DNA from: Nitrospinota bacterium
Lineage (GTDB): Bacteria; UBA8248
Assembly: GCA_026706735.1 (NCBI GenBank)
Contig: JAPOYD010000165.1
Coordinates: forward strand, 1 to 41,465
Direction of reading: 5' to 3'
DNA: 41,465 nt
Shown here in pieces: positions 23,211 through 31,057 of the stretch (its first letter is position 1; every line of letters begins with the position of its first letter). The position numbers were made by a program, and so were the translations under genes. Under the pieces are notes generated by a model that was given only the letters and a program-made list of their open reading frames with translations, had not been told where the DNA came from and did no database searches.

Positions 23211-24368
23211 CTAACCGCCGTTCTGCTTCGCCATGATGGCGCGCGTGATGTCGCCCTCGGGCGTCACCCCTTCCGGCGCGCCGTTCATGCCGGGGAATTT
23301 CTGGTGGTTCTTCACCGGGTCGATGCCCGCCAGGTTCGCCAGCGTCGTGCCCAGGAAGCCCGCCTTGTCTTCTTTCGTGATGGCGGGGTAGCCCCACTTC
23401 TCCTGCAGTTCCTCGTCGATGTGGAGCTTCAGGACGGCCTCGACAGATTGATACGGATCCGAAGCCGGCCAGTCGCTGCCCCAGACGAAACGGCCGGGGC
23501 CGACGATCTGCAGCGTCGTGCCGACCATGTGGGCGAACCGGTGCGGCGCGCGCATGAGCCAGGGCAGCAGAATCGAGTAGCTCACGTACACGTTCGGGTG
23601 TTTCCACATCAGCATGACGAGGTCTTCCCAGTAGGGATAGCCTCCGTGGTAGGCCACGATTTTGAGGTCCGGGAAGTCGGACGCCACCTCATCCAGCAGA
23701 ATCGGCAGGGTGTAGCGCGTGGGGCCCAGCCGGATGGTGATGCCGGTGTGGAAGAAAGCCACGATGCCCTTGTCTTGGCACATCTCATACGCGGGCCAGA
23801 GCCTGCGGTCGTTGATGGGGCAGTCTTCGGGCTGATAGAACTTGGTGAACTTGAAGTTGTAGTTGTCGTGGAGGTATTCCATCTCCCAGAGGAAATCCTT
23901 GGTCTTGCGCTTGGAGAACGGCCCCACGTTCGAGACGCCGATTACGCGGTCGGGGTATTTCTCGATGGCGTCGATGACGTGCTGGTTCGTGGAGAACGGC
24001 GCGCTGTCGCCCGCCGTGTCGATGAACGACTCGCGCATGAGAGCAATCTGGTCCACGCCCGCGCGGTTCATGTCGCCGATGATCTTGTCGATGTGCCAGT
24101 CCATGCCCGGGTGGATGGCCGCCGGCCTGTTGTTCCTGTGGTCAATCCACTGCCACTGGTTGCACATCTTGTGCGCGTACTCGAAGGTGCTGGTGCCCTC
24201 GAAATACTTGATGAAGCGCCGGTAGTCCTCGGGCATCACGTGCGTTTCGCAGTCGATGATGTAGTAGTCGTTCGCGTCCTCGCCCGTCTCGGGATTGGAC
24301 GGCAAGGGCATCTTGGTGTCCCAGGTGGGGGGCACGTATTCGGCCTGCGCGGTTCCGTCTGTGCTCAT
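23211..24368 (-). CDS. Amidohydrolase family protein (PF04909)
   Basis: A 385-residue metal-dependent hydrolase with a TIM barrel from about residue 35. The metal-site residues are all visible: D39/E41/H43 in IIDCETHV, H207 in AFFHTG, H241 in AYHGG, and D299 in WGSDWP. This is the complete set, unlike the first amidohydrolase. Relatives decarboxylate or hydrolyse aromatic ring-fission acids. The C-terminal 40 residues after NLAGID are an extra glycine/proline-rich tail. The ATG has GGAGG nine bases upstream. It is divergent from the molybdopterin oxidoreductase gene across 165 bases, so they may be co-regulated, and it ends in a strong terminator. Confidence 0.87.
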   Translation of the reverse strand: MSTDGTAQAEYVPPTWDTKMPLPSNPETGEDANDYYIIDCETHVMPEDYRRFIKYFEGTSTFEYAHKMCNQWQWIDHRNNRPAAIHPGMDWHIDKIIGDMNRAGVDQIALMRESFIDTAGDSAPFSTNQHVIDAIEKYPDRVIGVSNVGPFSKRKTKDFLWEMEYLHDNYNFKFTKFYQPEDCPINDRRLWPAYEMCQDKGIVAFFHTGITIRLGPTRYTLPILLDEVASDFPDLKIVAYHGGYPYWEDLVMLMWKHPNVYVSYSILLPWLMRAPHRFAHMVGTTLQIVGPGRFVWGSDWPASDPYQSVEAVLKLHIDEELQEKWGYPAITKEDKAGFLGTTLANLAGIDPVKNHQKFPGMNGAPEGVTPEGDITRAIMAKQNGG

Positions 24369-24429
24369 TCTCTGTTACCTCCAGAAGGGTCAAAATGCAG
24401 ATGGAAGCGACGTCGTCGCGTTCCGCTCT

Positions 24430-24475
24430 ATGATGACGAACATCATTTGCTCAGAAACAAAAGAAGCCCTATGTT
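24430..24475 (+). promoter_or_regulatory. Candidate promoter/operator in the divergent amidohydrolase-oxidoreductase spacer
   Basis: An inverted repeat ATGATG-ACGAA-CATCAT (24430-24446) touches a -35-like TTGCTC (24447-24452), which is followed after 17 bases by TATGTT (24470-24475). The arrangement fits a regulated promoter for the gene at 24534, with the repeat between the two divergent genes. Each box matches consensus only partly. Confidence 0.3.
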
Positions 24476-24533
24476 AGGATGCACGAGATATCATGTAAAG
24501 CAGTCCCCGTGCGAAAACTCGGAAGAGGCAGCG

Positions 24534-26810
24534 ATGTCCGGCGCAACGCGAAAATCCTATACGATCTGCTCCCCCCACTGCGGGAACAACCCCTGCAGCT
24601 TCGAGGTCGAATCGAGCGGCGGGGAGATCACCTCGTTCCGGGCGAATCCCAGGATGCGCATCAAGCCCTGCATCAAGGGGTTCCAGTTGCCGGACCGGTA
24701 CAACCACCCCGACAGGCTCCTCCACCCGATGAAGCGCGTGGGCGAGAAGGGTTCGGGGCCGGGCGGTGCGAACCGCTTCGAGCGCGTGAGCTGGGATGAG
24801 GCGCTTGAACTGACAGCCTGTGGGCTCGAGGCCGCCAAGGCGAAGGGCGGGAATGAATCCGTCATGATGTACCATTATTCCGCCCAGCACACCCTTCCCG
24901 GCGGGCGCGACGCCGAGCCCGCCACCATCATGCGGCTCTTGAACATGTGGGGCGGCGCCGTGCAGCCCTACAAACGCGGCAGCCTCTGCTGGAAGGCCTT
25001 CCTTGGCGCGAGCGAAGACGTATTCGGCCACTGGCAGGTGAGCAACAAGCCGACCGACGACTGCGAGTGGATCGTCCTGTGGGGAAACAACCCGGTGGAG
25101 ACGGGATACCGGGGCCTGCTCCAGTCCTTACAGGCAGCCAAGAAAAACGGAGCGCGCTTCATTGTGGTGGACCCGGTCCGCACGCGGAGCGTGGAGCGCT
25201 TCGGCGAAGTGCACGTGCCGATTCGCCCCTCGACGGACACAGCACTCGCGCTGGCCGTGCTGCGTCTCATGCTCGCAGAGGGCGCGCTAGATGAGGCCTT
25301 CCTCCGTGAGAGGACCAACGCCGCGTTCCTGGTGGACGTGGAGACCGCCCGCTTCGTGCGGGATACGAGCGGCGCGCCGCTCGTATGGGATGAAGAAACC
25401 GCATCGGCCAGGCCGTTCGGCGCCTGCGCGAAGCCGGCCTTGCGCGGGACGTTCCAGGTGAATGGAACCGGCTGCAGGCCCGCGCTCGATTACCTGCGCG
25501 ACGCCGCCGAGCCCTGGACGCCCGGGCGTGCGGCGCGCGAATGCGGCGTCTCGCCGGAACACGTGCGCGCCATCGCCCAGGCGATGCGAAAAGGAAAAGT
25601 CATCGTCTTTTACGGGTCCTACCAGCGAACCGTGCACGGGGAGCAGGCCGTCCGGGCGCTGCACATCCTGAACCTGGTGGCGGGCGCCTCGGGCGGCGTA
25701 TTGCGCCACGGGGCGCGAGAGGCGGGCTTTCCCTTCGAGAAGGCGGACGGAACCGGCCTCGTGGATGTGATGACCGAGCGCTGGGCCGTCCCCAATCCGG
25801 TGAAGCGCACCATCCCCACCGGACGGATCGGAGAAGCCATCCTGAACCCCGACTCCTACGGCGGTCCCGTGCACGCCGCGCTCGTGATGTGGGGCAACCC
25901 GGTCGGTCAGGCCGGTAACGCGCACAAGACCGAGCGCGCCCTGCGCGCACTCGATTTCTGCGCGGTGGCGGACGTCTTCATGACGCCGACGGCGAAATGC
26001 GCGGACGTGGTGCTGCCCGCATCCACCTGGCTCGAACGCTGCGCGATCACCGACGGCATGGAGGCGGGCGACACCTTTTTTCACCTCGTCCATGAGATGA
26101 CGCCCAAACAAATCCTCATCTATACGCCGGGTGCCATGCCGCCGCGCGGGGAGTCGCTGGATGACTTCGAGATCGTCTGCCGCCTGGCCGAAAAAATGGG
26201 CTACGGCGCGCATTTCCCCTGGAAATCATCGAGGGAATGGATAGAAGAACTCCTGGAAGCCGCGCGGGCGGACGCACGCTTCCCTTGGTTCCAAGACGTC
26301 ACGCTCGAAAGGCTCGAAGCCGAGGGTCAGATCATTCTCGACATCCCGGAGGCCGCTCCGCGCTGGGACCTCACGACTCCGCACGGGCGCGCGCAGGTCT
26401 ATTTCGAAGAGATCCCGCAGCAAGTGCCCAGGCATTTCCCTCCGGAAGAAGTCCGGAACGGCTCGGATTATCCGCTTCAACTCCTCACGCCGAAAACCTA
26501 CTTCCGCGCGAGTTCGACTTTCAACAATGCGAAGAAGCTGCTGCGCCACGGCTGGAACGTCGCCACCCTGCATCCAGCCGACGCCGCCGCCCGGGGCATC
26601 GAGAACGGCGACAGCGTGCGTCTTAAAAACGATTATGGAGAGTCGGTGTTCGAGGCCAGGGTGAGCGAGGGCATCAGGCCCGGAGTCGTGCACGTGCCTG
26701 CGGGCGGGTTGCCCGAGGACGGCGCGGCCAACCAGCTCACCGGAGACGCCTTGTCGGAATACGAGAACGCGACGTTCAACAGCTACTTCGTGGAGGTGGA
26801 GAAAGGCTGA
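24534..26810 (+). CDS. Molybdopterin-dependent oxidoreductase, DMSO reductase family catalytic subunit
   Basis: A 758-residue cytoplasmic enzyme with no Tat signal. The N-terminal iron-sulfur motif uses C12, C16, C21 and C46 (CSPHCGNNPC, then PCIKG), a C-x3-C-x4-C spacing instead of the usual x2-3/x3. C152 in RGSLCWKAF is the likely molybdenum ligand. The central region contains WGNNPVETG and WGNPVGQAGN, which bind the two pterin cofactors. The C-terminal domain (about 645-758) has LHPADAAARGIENGDSVRL, the cofactor-capping fold. No small iron-sulfur or membrane subunit is adjacent, so the electron partner is elsewhere. The substrate is unknown. The start ATG has GAGG five bases upstream; the very long frame running in from 23304 is antisense to the amidohydrolase and not translated. 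Confidence 0.9.
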   Translation: MSGATRKSYTICSPHCGNNPCSFEVESSGGEITSFRANPRMRIKPCIKGFQLPDRYNHPDRLLHPMKRVGEKGSGPGGANRFERVSWDEALELTACGLEAAKAKGGNESVMMYHYSAQHTLPGGRDAEPATIMRLLNMWGGAVQPYKRGSLCWKAFLGASEDVFGHWQVSNKPTDDCEWIVLWGNNPVETGYRGLLQSLQAAKKNGARFIVVDPVRTRSVERFGEVHVPIRPSTDTALALAVLRLMLAEGALDEAFLRERTNAAFLVDVETARFVRDTSGAPLVWDEETASARPFGACAKPALRGTFQVNGTGCRPALDYLRDAAEPWTPGRAARECGVSPEHVRAIAQAMRKGKVIVFYGSYQRTVHGEQAVRALHILNLVAGASGGVLRHGAREAGFPFEKADGTGLVDVMTERWAVPNPVKRTIPTGRIGEAILNPDSYGGPVHAALVMWGNPVGQAGNAHKTERALRALDFCAVADVFMTPTAKCADVVLPASTWLERCAITDGMEAGDTFFHLVHEMTPKQILIYTPGAMPPRGESLDDFEIVCRLAEKMGYGAHFPWKSSREWIEELLEAARADARFPWFQDVTLERLEAEGQIILDIPEAAPRWDLTTPHGRAQVYFEEIPQQVPRHFPPEEVRNGSDYPLQLLTPKTYFRASSTFNNAKKLLRHGWNVATLHPADAAARGIENGDSVRLKNDYGESVFEARVSEGIRPGVVHVPAGGLPEDGAANQLTGDALSEYENATFNSYFVEVEKG

Positions 26811-27049
26811 GTTGATGGGGGCGCCTCGACACACCGATAACCCGTACCCGGACAGGCTCCTACGCCTGACCGGGGTCGCGACCTGTCCCTACAAAAACGG
26901 CTTCTTCACTCTCTCTTTCCATTCCACTCCCGTAGTCGGACAATTCCGGGAATTGTCCGCCCCCCGTGGTTGTCCGTTGTCGGGCCAAGGTATTGGACAG
27001 GCACAGGGGCCTGTCCCTACCAGAGATAAAAAACGGGATTCAAGTCTTC
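26811..27049. repeat. Repeat-rich spacer (GTCGCGACCTGTCCC and GGACAATTCC families)
   Basis: Contains GGTCGCGACCTGTCCCTAC (26876-26894), a perfect palindrome with 10-base arms GGACAATTCC around one base (about 26939-26959), CCGTGGTTGTCC, and GGACAGGCAC with GGGCCTGTCCCTACC (to about 27021). The last two recur in island 3. It separates the convergent oxidoreductase and MBL-fold genes. Confidence 0.65.
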
Positions 27050-27874
27050 CTACTTCCACTCCCAGGCCTTGTGCTTGAGGAGCACGACCTCGGTGGGGCG
27101 CGGAAGCGTCCTGCGGCTGAAGACGTAAGCGTCGCTCTCCAGTCTCTTGACGCGCCTGAAAGCGCCGAGAAAGACGTTCAACTCCTCGAGCGATCGAACG
27201 TCCATCGGAATCGCCACGTTGGGGCCGAGTCTGTGGACGAAATCCGCCATCACTCTGGGGTTCATGGCGCCCGGGTCGGATATAATCGCCAAGGCCACGT
27301 GAATCTTCCCCAGCCTTCGCAACTGCTCGGGGTTCATGGGCGAACCCAGATCCCCCAGATGGGCGATGCAAAGCCCGCCCGTCTCGAACAGAAAAGAAGA
27401 GGCCTTCGATTCCCCCGCATCGAAATCGTCACCCCCCGTGCCCTGCACGATGGGCACGTTGCGGATGCGCACGTCGCCTATCCGGTAATCCACCTCGTTC
27501 CATTTCTCTCCGTAGCCGAGCACGCCGCGCAAGACAACGGGGTTTCCACCCAGCACCTCGACGGAGCTGTGGTTCATCGCCACCTCGCTCGTGGTGGCCA
27601 CGTGGGGACTGGTCTTGGGGATGGGGTAGCCCCGGTGCGGAGAAAACGGATCGGTCACGATTCGGATTCCCCCCGGGGAGATGATGCGGAAAAACGCATG
27701 GCCGAACCACTGGATGCTGATTCGGCGAGGGGCTTTCGTAGTTTGGACGTAGGATACGGGCACCGCTCGCCTGAAAGGCATGTGGCGCACCAGGCCGGGT
27801 GAGCACTTGGCGGAAACGACGGCTGGGACGGCCAAATGGCAAAGGAGCAAAGCGAGGCATAGCGCTTTTTTCAT
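27050..27874 (-). CDS. Exported MBL-fold (UlaG-like) protein with a degenerate metal site
   Basis: A 274-residue protein. A signal peptide spans about 1-22 (hydrophobic core LCLALLLCHLAVPAVV, cleavage near VSA). The metallo-beta-lactamase-like core starts with ISIQWFGHAFFRI (52-64) and IRIVTDPF (70-77), as in UlaG-type hydrolases. Where the family has HxHxDH, this protein reads EVAMNH (97-102), keeping only the last His. The later GD of HLGDLGS (D175) is kept, but the usual IPMH is IPMD (D225). Loss of most metal ligands suggests a non-catalytic or altered function. The ATG of MKKAL has GGAG five bases upstream; upstream in-frame codons are arginine-rich and not used. Monocistronic. Confidence 0.75.
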   Translation of the reverse strand: MKKALCLALLLCHLAVPAVVSAKCSPGLVRHMPFRRAVPVSYVQTTKAPRRISIQWFGHAFFRIISPGGIRIVTDPFSPHRGYPIPKTSPHVATTSEVAMNHSSVEVLGGNPVVLRGVLGYGEKWNEVDYRIGDVRIRNVPIVQGTGGDDFDAGESKASSFLFETGGLCIAHLGDLGSPMNPEQLRRLGKIHVALAIISDPGAMNPRVMADFVHRLGPNVAIPMDVRSLEELNVFLGAFRRVKRLESDAYVFSRRTLPRPTEVVLLKHKAWEWK

Positions 27875-28250
27875 CCCTACTCCCCCTTCCCGGCTAAAGC
27901 TAGACGAACGGCGAAATTCTATCCTCAAATGGGGGGCGTGAGAAGCGCTGCGCCTTCGCCGGGGCAAGGGCTCGAAAAAGCATACCCGGCGGACAGGGGG
28001 TTCGAAGGGGACACCGCCGTAGGGACAGGTCGCGACCTGTGGGACAGCCCCGAGAAGGGGCTGTCACTACAAACAAGAGGCGGTGCAGTTTTGTTCGTCA
28101 TTCCGGCTTTCGCCGGAATGACGGTGAACTCTCTCGATTGGAGTTGACAACCCCTTTGGGGGACTTTTTCAAAAAGCCGTCTTTATGACAGGATGATCCC
28201 GTCTCTAGAACAACCGATAGACCGGATTCGCTCATACGAAAGGAACCCTC
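27875..28250. repeat. Repeat island 7 and leader of the cyclase gene
   Basis: Contains AGGGACAGGTCGCGACCTGT (28022-28041, a palindrome related to 22983 and 26876), an inverted pair GACAGCCCC/GGGGCTGTC (28043-28068), and a solo TTCCGGC-TTTC-GCCGGAA hairpin (28099-28124). A variant edge GGACTTTTTCAAAAAGCC, itself palindromic, lies at 28161-28178. The segment resembles both island 1 and island 4. No gene is seen, and 28179-28250 is leader. Confidence 0.7.
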
Positions 28251-28943
28251 ATGCCCATCATCGATCTGAGTCTCGCCCACTACGACGAAATGGACCCCGT
28301 GGCGGCCGCCGTGGGCCAGATGATGAACGCCGAAACCTCCGTGCGGCGCAAGTTCTTCCCGCCCCGCAAAGAACCCGACGTCGTGTTCGTCGACAGCTGG
28401 CTTTCCATATTCGCCCATGCGGGCACGCACCTCGATTGCCCCCGCCACATCTACCGCTGGGGCAAGACGACGGACGAGGTGTCGCTCGACCGCTTCATGG
28501 GGCCCGCCTGTCTGCTCGATTTCTCATCCAAGGGGGCGGATGCGCCCATCTCCGCCGGGGATTTGGAAGCGCACGCAGGCCTCGTGCGTGAAAACGACAT
28601 CGTGTTGCTGCGCACCGATTTCACGGACAAGTTCTGGGGTTCGGACGCTTATTTGAGGAACTCACCCTTTCTCACCGGCGACGGCGCGCGGTGGCTCGTG
28701 GACAAGGGCGTCAAGGCGGCCGGCTTCGACTTTCTGCAAGAAGAAGAGGTGAAGAAGATTCCCGAGAACGTGCCCGAGAACTACGTCGTCCACCGGACGT
28801 TATTGGGAAACGGGATCATCCAGATCGAGCACATGACGAACCTCTCCGCGATACCGCAGGAGCGCTTCGAGGTCATCGCGCTGCCGCTTAAGATGCCGGG
28901 GATCGAAGGCTCCCCCTGCCGGGCCGTGGCCGTCGTGGAGTAG
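28251..28943 (+). CDS. Cyclase family protein (kynurenine formamidase-like)
   Basis: A 230-residue metal-dependent hydrolase of the PF04199 family. The signature HAGTHLDCPRH at 56-66 is the complete HxGTHxDxPxH motif that binds zinc or manganese. The C-terminal PLKMPGIEGSPCRAVAVVE is also typical. Family members include bacterial kynurenine formamidase and isatin hydrolase. The substrate is not deducible, though the neighbouring RraA-like gene fits a catabolic setting. The ATG has AAAGGA six bases upstream. There is no signal peptide. Confidence 0.88.
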   Translation: MPIIDLSLAHYDEMDPVAAAVGQMMNAETSVRRKFFPPRKEPDVVFVDSWLSIFAHAGTHLDCPRHIYRWGKTTDEVSLDRFMGPACLLDFSSKGADAPISAGDLEAHAGLVRENDIVLLRTDFTDKFWGSDAYLRNSPFLTGDGARWLVDKGVKAAGFDFLQEEEVKKIPENVPENYVVHRTLLGNGIIQIEHMTNLSAIPQERFEVIALPLKMPGIEGSPCRAVAVVE

Positions 28944-28982
28944 GCGGTCGGGCTTGCGGGAGTTTCACGGGAAATGGATAGA

Positions 28983-29150
28983 TTAAGTGGGCGATTTTTG
29001 CGCCGCCAGAAAACCCTCGAACATGCTTTCGAGGTGAGACATTCTTGCCTCCAGGGCGGAGATTCGCCTGTCAAACTTCCTCTCCAACCTGTAAAGGTAG
29101 GCCAGAATGGCGATTCCGAAAAAGGCGATTTCAATCATTTCGACAGTCAT
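28983..29150 (-). CDS. Small single-pass membrane protein with coiled coil, 55 residues
   Basis: Translated by hand on the minus strand: it begins MTVEMIEIAFFGIAILAYLY, a single transmembrane helix. This is followed by about 30 residues of heptad-like helix (LERKFDRRISALEARMSHLE, then SMFEGFLAAQK) and a TAA stop. GAGGAG lies 11 bases upstream of the ATG. The membrane helix plus short cytoplasmic coiled coil resembles many tiny membrane-anchored proteins (for example the FtsB/phage-shock PspB class), but no specific family is claimed. It is convergent with the cyclase gene and divergent from the RraA-like gene. Confidence 0.6.
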   Translation of the reverse strand: MTVEMIEIAFFGIAILAYLYRLERKFDRRISALEARMSHLESMFEGFLAAQKSPT

Positions 29151-29307
29151 GTTTCCGCGCACTCCTCAAGGACTTGAAACATATATGGGGTCCTCTGGAA
29201 CGCTCGTACAACAAAACTCTATTATATTGGGAATTTAATTTCAAACAGAAGACTAAACAAAATCCAACAACTCCCACACCCACGCTTCTCACCCGATGGA
29301 GAAACCC

Positions 29308-29958
29308 ATGGAAGACGCTCTCGAATTCTTCTCCCGCGCGCCGACGACCGCCATCGCGGACGCCTCGATTTTCTTGGGACTCGACCTCATCATGAAAGAC
29401 ATTGCCCCGCTCACCCCCTTCACGGAGGAGCGCGTCGCAGCCCCTGCGGCCACCATGCGCTTCGAGCCCGTCCGGGGCGAGGTGAACCCCTCCCGCGTGA
29501 GCCTCTATGGGACGCACGAGGAGATGGAACCGGGCAGGTTCGTCGTGCTCGCGACCGAGGCGAGCGACATGGCCGTTCTGGGGGCCAACGGGGCGCGCGT
29601 CATCCACAGGCGCGGCGCTGCCGGCGTCGTCACGGACGGGCGCGCGCGCGACGTTTTGGAAATCAGGGAACTGGGGCTGCCCGTGTGGTGCCGCGGCGCG
29701 AGACCCCTGCCCTATTCCAGACGGCTGGTCGCGTCGGAGCGCGACGTACCCGTCACCTGCTGCGGGGTGCGGGTGGCGCCCGGAGACATCGTCGTCGCCG
29801 ATGCGGACGGCGTGGCCGTGGTGCCGCAGGGTGAAACCGAAGCGGTGCGCGAGCGAACCCGAACCGTCATGGAAATCGAGGAGGAATTCACCCGAAGGTT
29901 CGATGCGGGCGAATCGGGCGCCGAGCTCGTGAAGATGATGCGAAGGAAATGGGAGTGA
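29308..29958 (+). CDS. RraA family protein (possible 4-hydroxy-4-methyl-2-oxoglutarate aldolase-like)
   Basis: A 216-residue protein. The family core is clear: GANGARVIHRRGAAGVVTDG at 92-111, followed by RARD with the Arg and Asp used for metal and pyruvate binding in HMG/CHA aldolases, and VAPGDIVVADADGVAVVP. Such enzymes cleave 4-hydroxy-2-oxo acids in aromatic catabolism (LigK/ProA type), while RraA itself inhibits RNase E; the motif with DG-x-R-D favours the aldolase side. The start is the second ATG (MEDAL), six bases after GGAG; an ATG four codons earlier is possible. It is separated from the next gene by 147 bases. Confidence 0.82.
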   Translation: MEDALEFFSRAPTTAIADASIFLGLDLIMKDIAPLTPFTEERVAAPAATMRFEPVRGEVNPSRVSLYGTHEEMEPGRFVVLATEASDMAVLGANGARVIHRRGAAGVVTDGRARDVLEIRELGLPVWCRGARPLPYSRRLVASERDVPVTCCGVRVAPGDIVVADADGVAVVPQGETEAVRERTRTVMEIEEEFTRRFDAGESGAELVKMMRRKWE

Positions 29959-30105
29959 GGATTACCCGGGCCAAACCTTTGCATTATCCTTCCATCGCGC
30001 CCCTCGCCTTGCTATATTTTCAGGACGAGAGGGCGCATCACGGACGGGCCGCAGACGAGGGATCGGACGAATCCGCCGCATTCATTCACAAGGACCCGGA
30101 CGAAA

Positions 30106-30390
30106 ATGAGCGAACCCGACGCATTGGAAGAAGACCTGAAACTGGTGAAATACAGGAACAGCTACTGGATCGTGATTGAGCCAGAAGGGATTCCGCTGGT
30201 GGAATTCGCCGCACAGCACCACGATACGCTCGGAGAGCCGCTCTATCAGTGGATGAAGACCCGCCTGTCGCGGGAATCCATCCTCGAGTTCCAGGAATCC
30301 GGCAAATTCGACTGGGGAAAATTCAAGGACTTCATGGAATCCAAGGGATGGGACATCAGCCGGAACGAACCCGGCATCATCAACGCCTGA
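30106..30390 (+). CDS. Hypothetical protein, 94 residues
   Basis: Not recognised. Acidic, cytoplasmic, single-domain: a short strand pair (LVKYRNSYWIVIEPEGIPL), then helices (LYQWMKTRLSRESILEFQES and WGKFKDFMESKGW) and a short tail. No cysteine, signal peptide or membrane segment. Ribosome site AAGGA is rather far (11 bases). It precedes the CpxP-like gene by 73 bases on the same strand and could be its first operon member, although that gene has its own excellent ribosome site. Confidence 0.6.
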   Translation: MSEPDALEEDLKLVKYRNSYWIVIEPEGIPLVEFAAQHHDTLGEPLYQWMKTRLSRESILEFQESGKFDWGKFKDFMESKGWDISRNEPGIINA

Positions 30391-30463
30391 TCCATAAACG
30401 CCGCCAAATGAAAGACGCCTCACCATACCCGTGAGACAGAAGTAAGTGTAAGGAGAAATTGTC

Positions 30464-31057
30464 ATGTTCAGAATGTTGTTGATTCTCGCCTTGTTGTTGC
30501 CCGGCTCCGCCGCCCAGGCGAGCGAGAGCGCATCGCCTCACCACTCCAAATACGCCGGCCAGCAGAGCCGGGCGATCAAGAGCCTCTCGGCGGAAGACAT
30601 CGCCGAGCTCAAGCGCGGAGGCGGCTGGGGGCTGGCCAAGGCGGCGGAGTTGAACGGCGTACCGGGCCCGATTCACCTTCTGGAGATGAAAGACGAGATC
30701 GGTCTCGACGAGACCCAGCGCTCGGCCATCAGCGCGATTTACCGGCGAATGAAGAGCCAGGCCATCATTCATGGCGAACGCCTGATCGATCTGGAGCGGC
30801 GACTCGAGAGCGGCTTCCGGGACCGAACCATCACCGATGCGCTGCTGCGCGCTTCCTTGAGCGCCATCGCAGAAACGAAAAAGGAATTGCGCTACGTCCA
30901 TCTGGCGGCGCACATCGAAACACTCAAAATTCTCGCGGAGAAGCAGATCAGAACCTACAACGCGCTCCGGGGCTATTCCAACCCGGACCCTTGCGCCAAC
31001 GTCCCGAAAGGCCACGACGCGGAAATGTGGCGCAGGCATAACGGCTGCGAGCGATGA
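30464..31057 (+). CDS. Periplasmic CpxP/Spy/ZraP-like protein
   Basis: 197 residues with a signal peptide of about 19 residues (MFRMLLILALLLPGSAAQAS, cleavage near AQA-S). The mature part is helical. IHLLEMKDEIGLDETQRSAI followed by IYRRMKSQAIIHGERLIDLE matches the pattern of the LTxxQ-type periplasmic chaperones and metal-resistance proteins (CpxP, Spy, ZraP, NccX). The usual LTxxQ is LDETQ. The C-terminus has two cysteines (PDPCANVP and HNGCER) that may form a disulfide. AAGGAG lies 8 bases before the ATG. It overlaps the TM2 gene by four bases, so envelope sensing and a membrane protein are co-produced. Confidence 0.68.
   Translation: MFRMLLILALLLPGSAAQASESASPHHSKYAGQQSRAIKSLSAEDIAELKRGGGWGLAKAAELNGVPGPIHLLEMKDEIGLDETQRSAISAIYRRMKSQAIIHGERLIDLERRLESGFRDRTITDALLRASLSAIAETKKELRYVHLAAHIETLKILAEKQIRTYNALRGYSNPDPCANVPKGHDAEMWRRHNGCER

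Noticed and set aside
23304-24533. Very long plus-strand open frame that runs into the molybdopterin oxidoreductase from 1.2 kb upstream
   Set aside because: This part is exactly antisense to the amidohydrolase gene, has no family features, and the real start at 24534 has a good ribosome site and begins with the iron-sulfur motif.
26966-27802. 278-codon plus-strand frame
   Set aside because: Antisense to the MBL-fold gene.
1-28178. Repeats considered as a CRISPR array
   Set aside because: The units are inverted pairs and dispersed, not regularly spaced direct repeats, and no cas gene is present.
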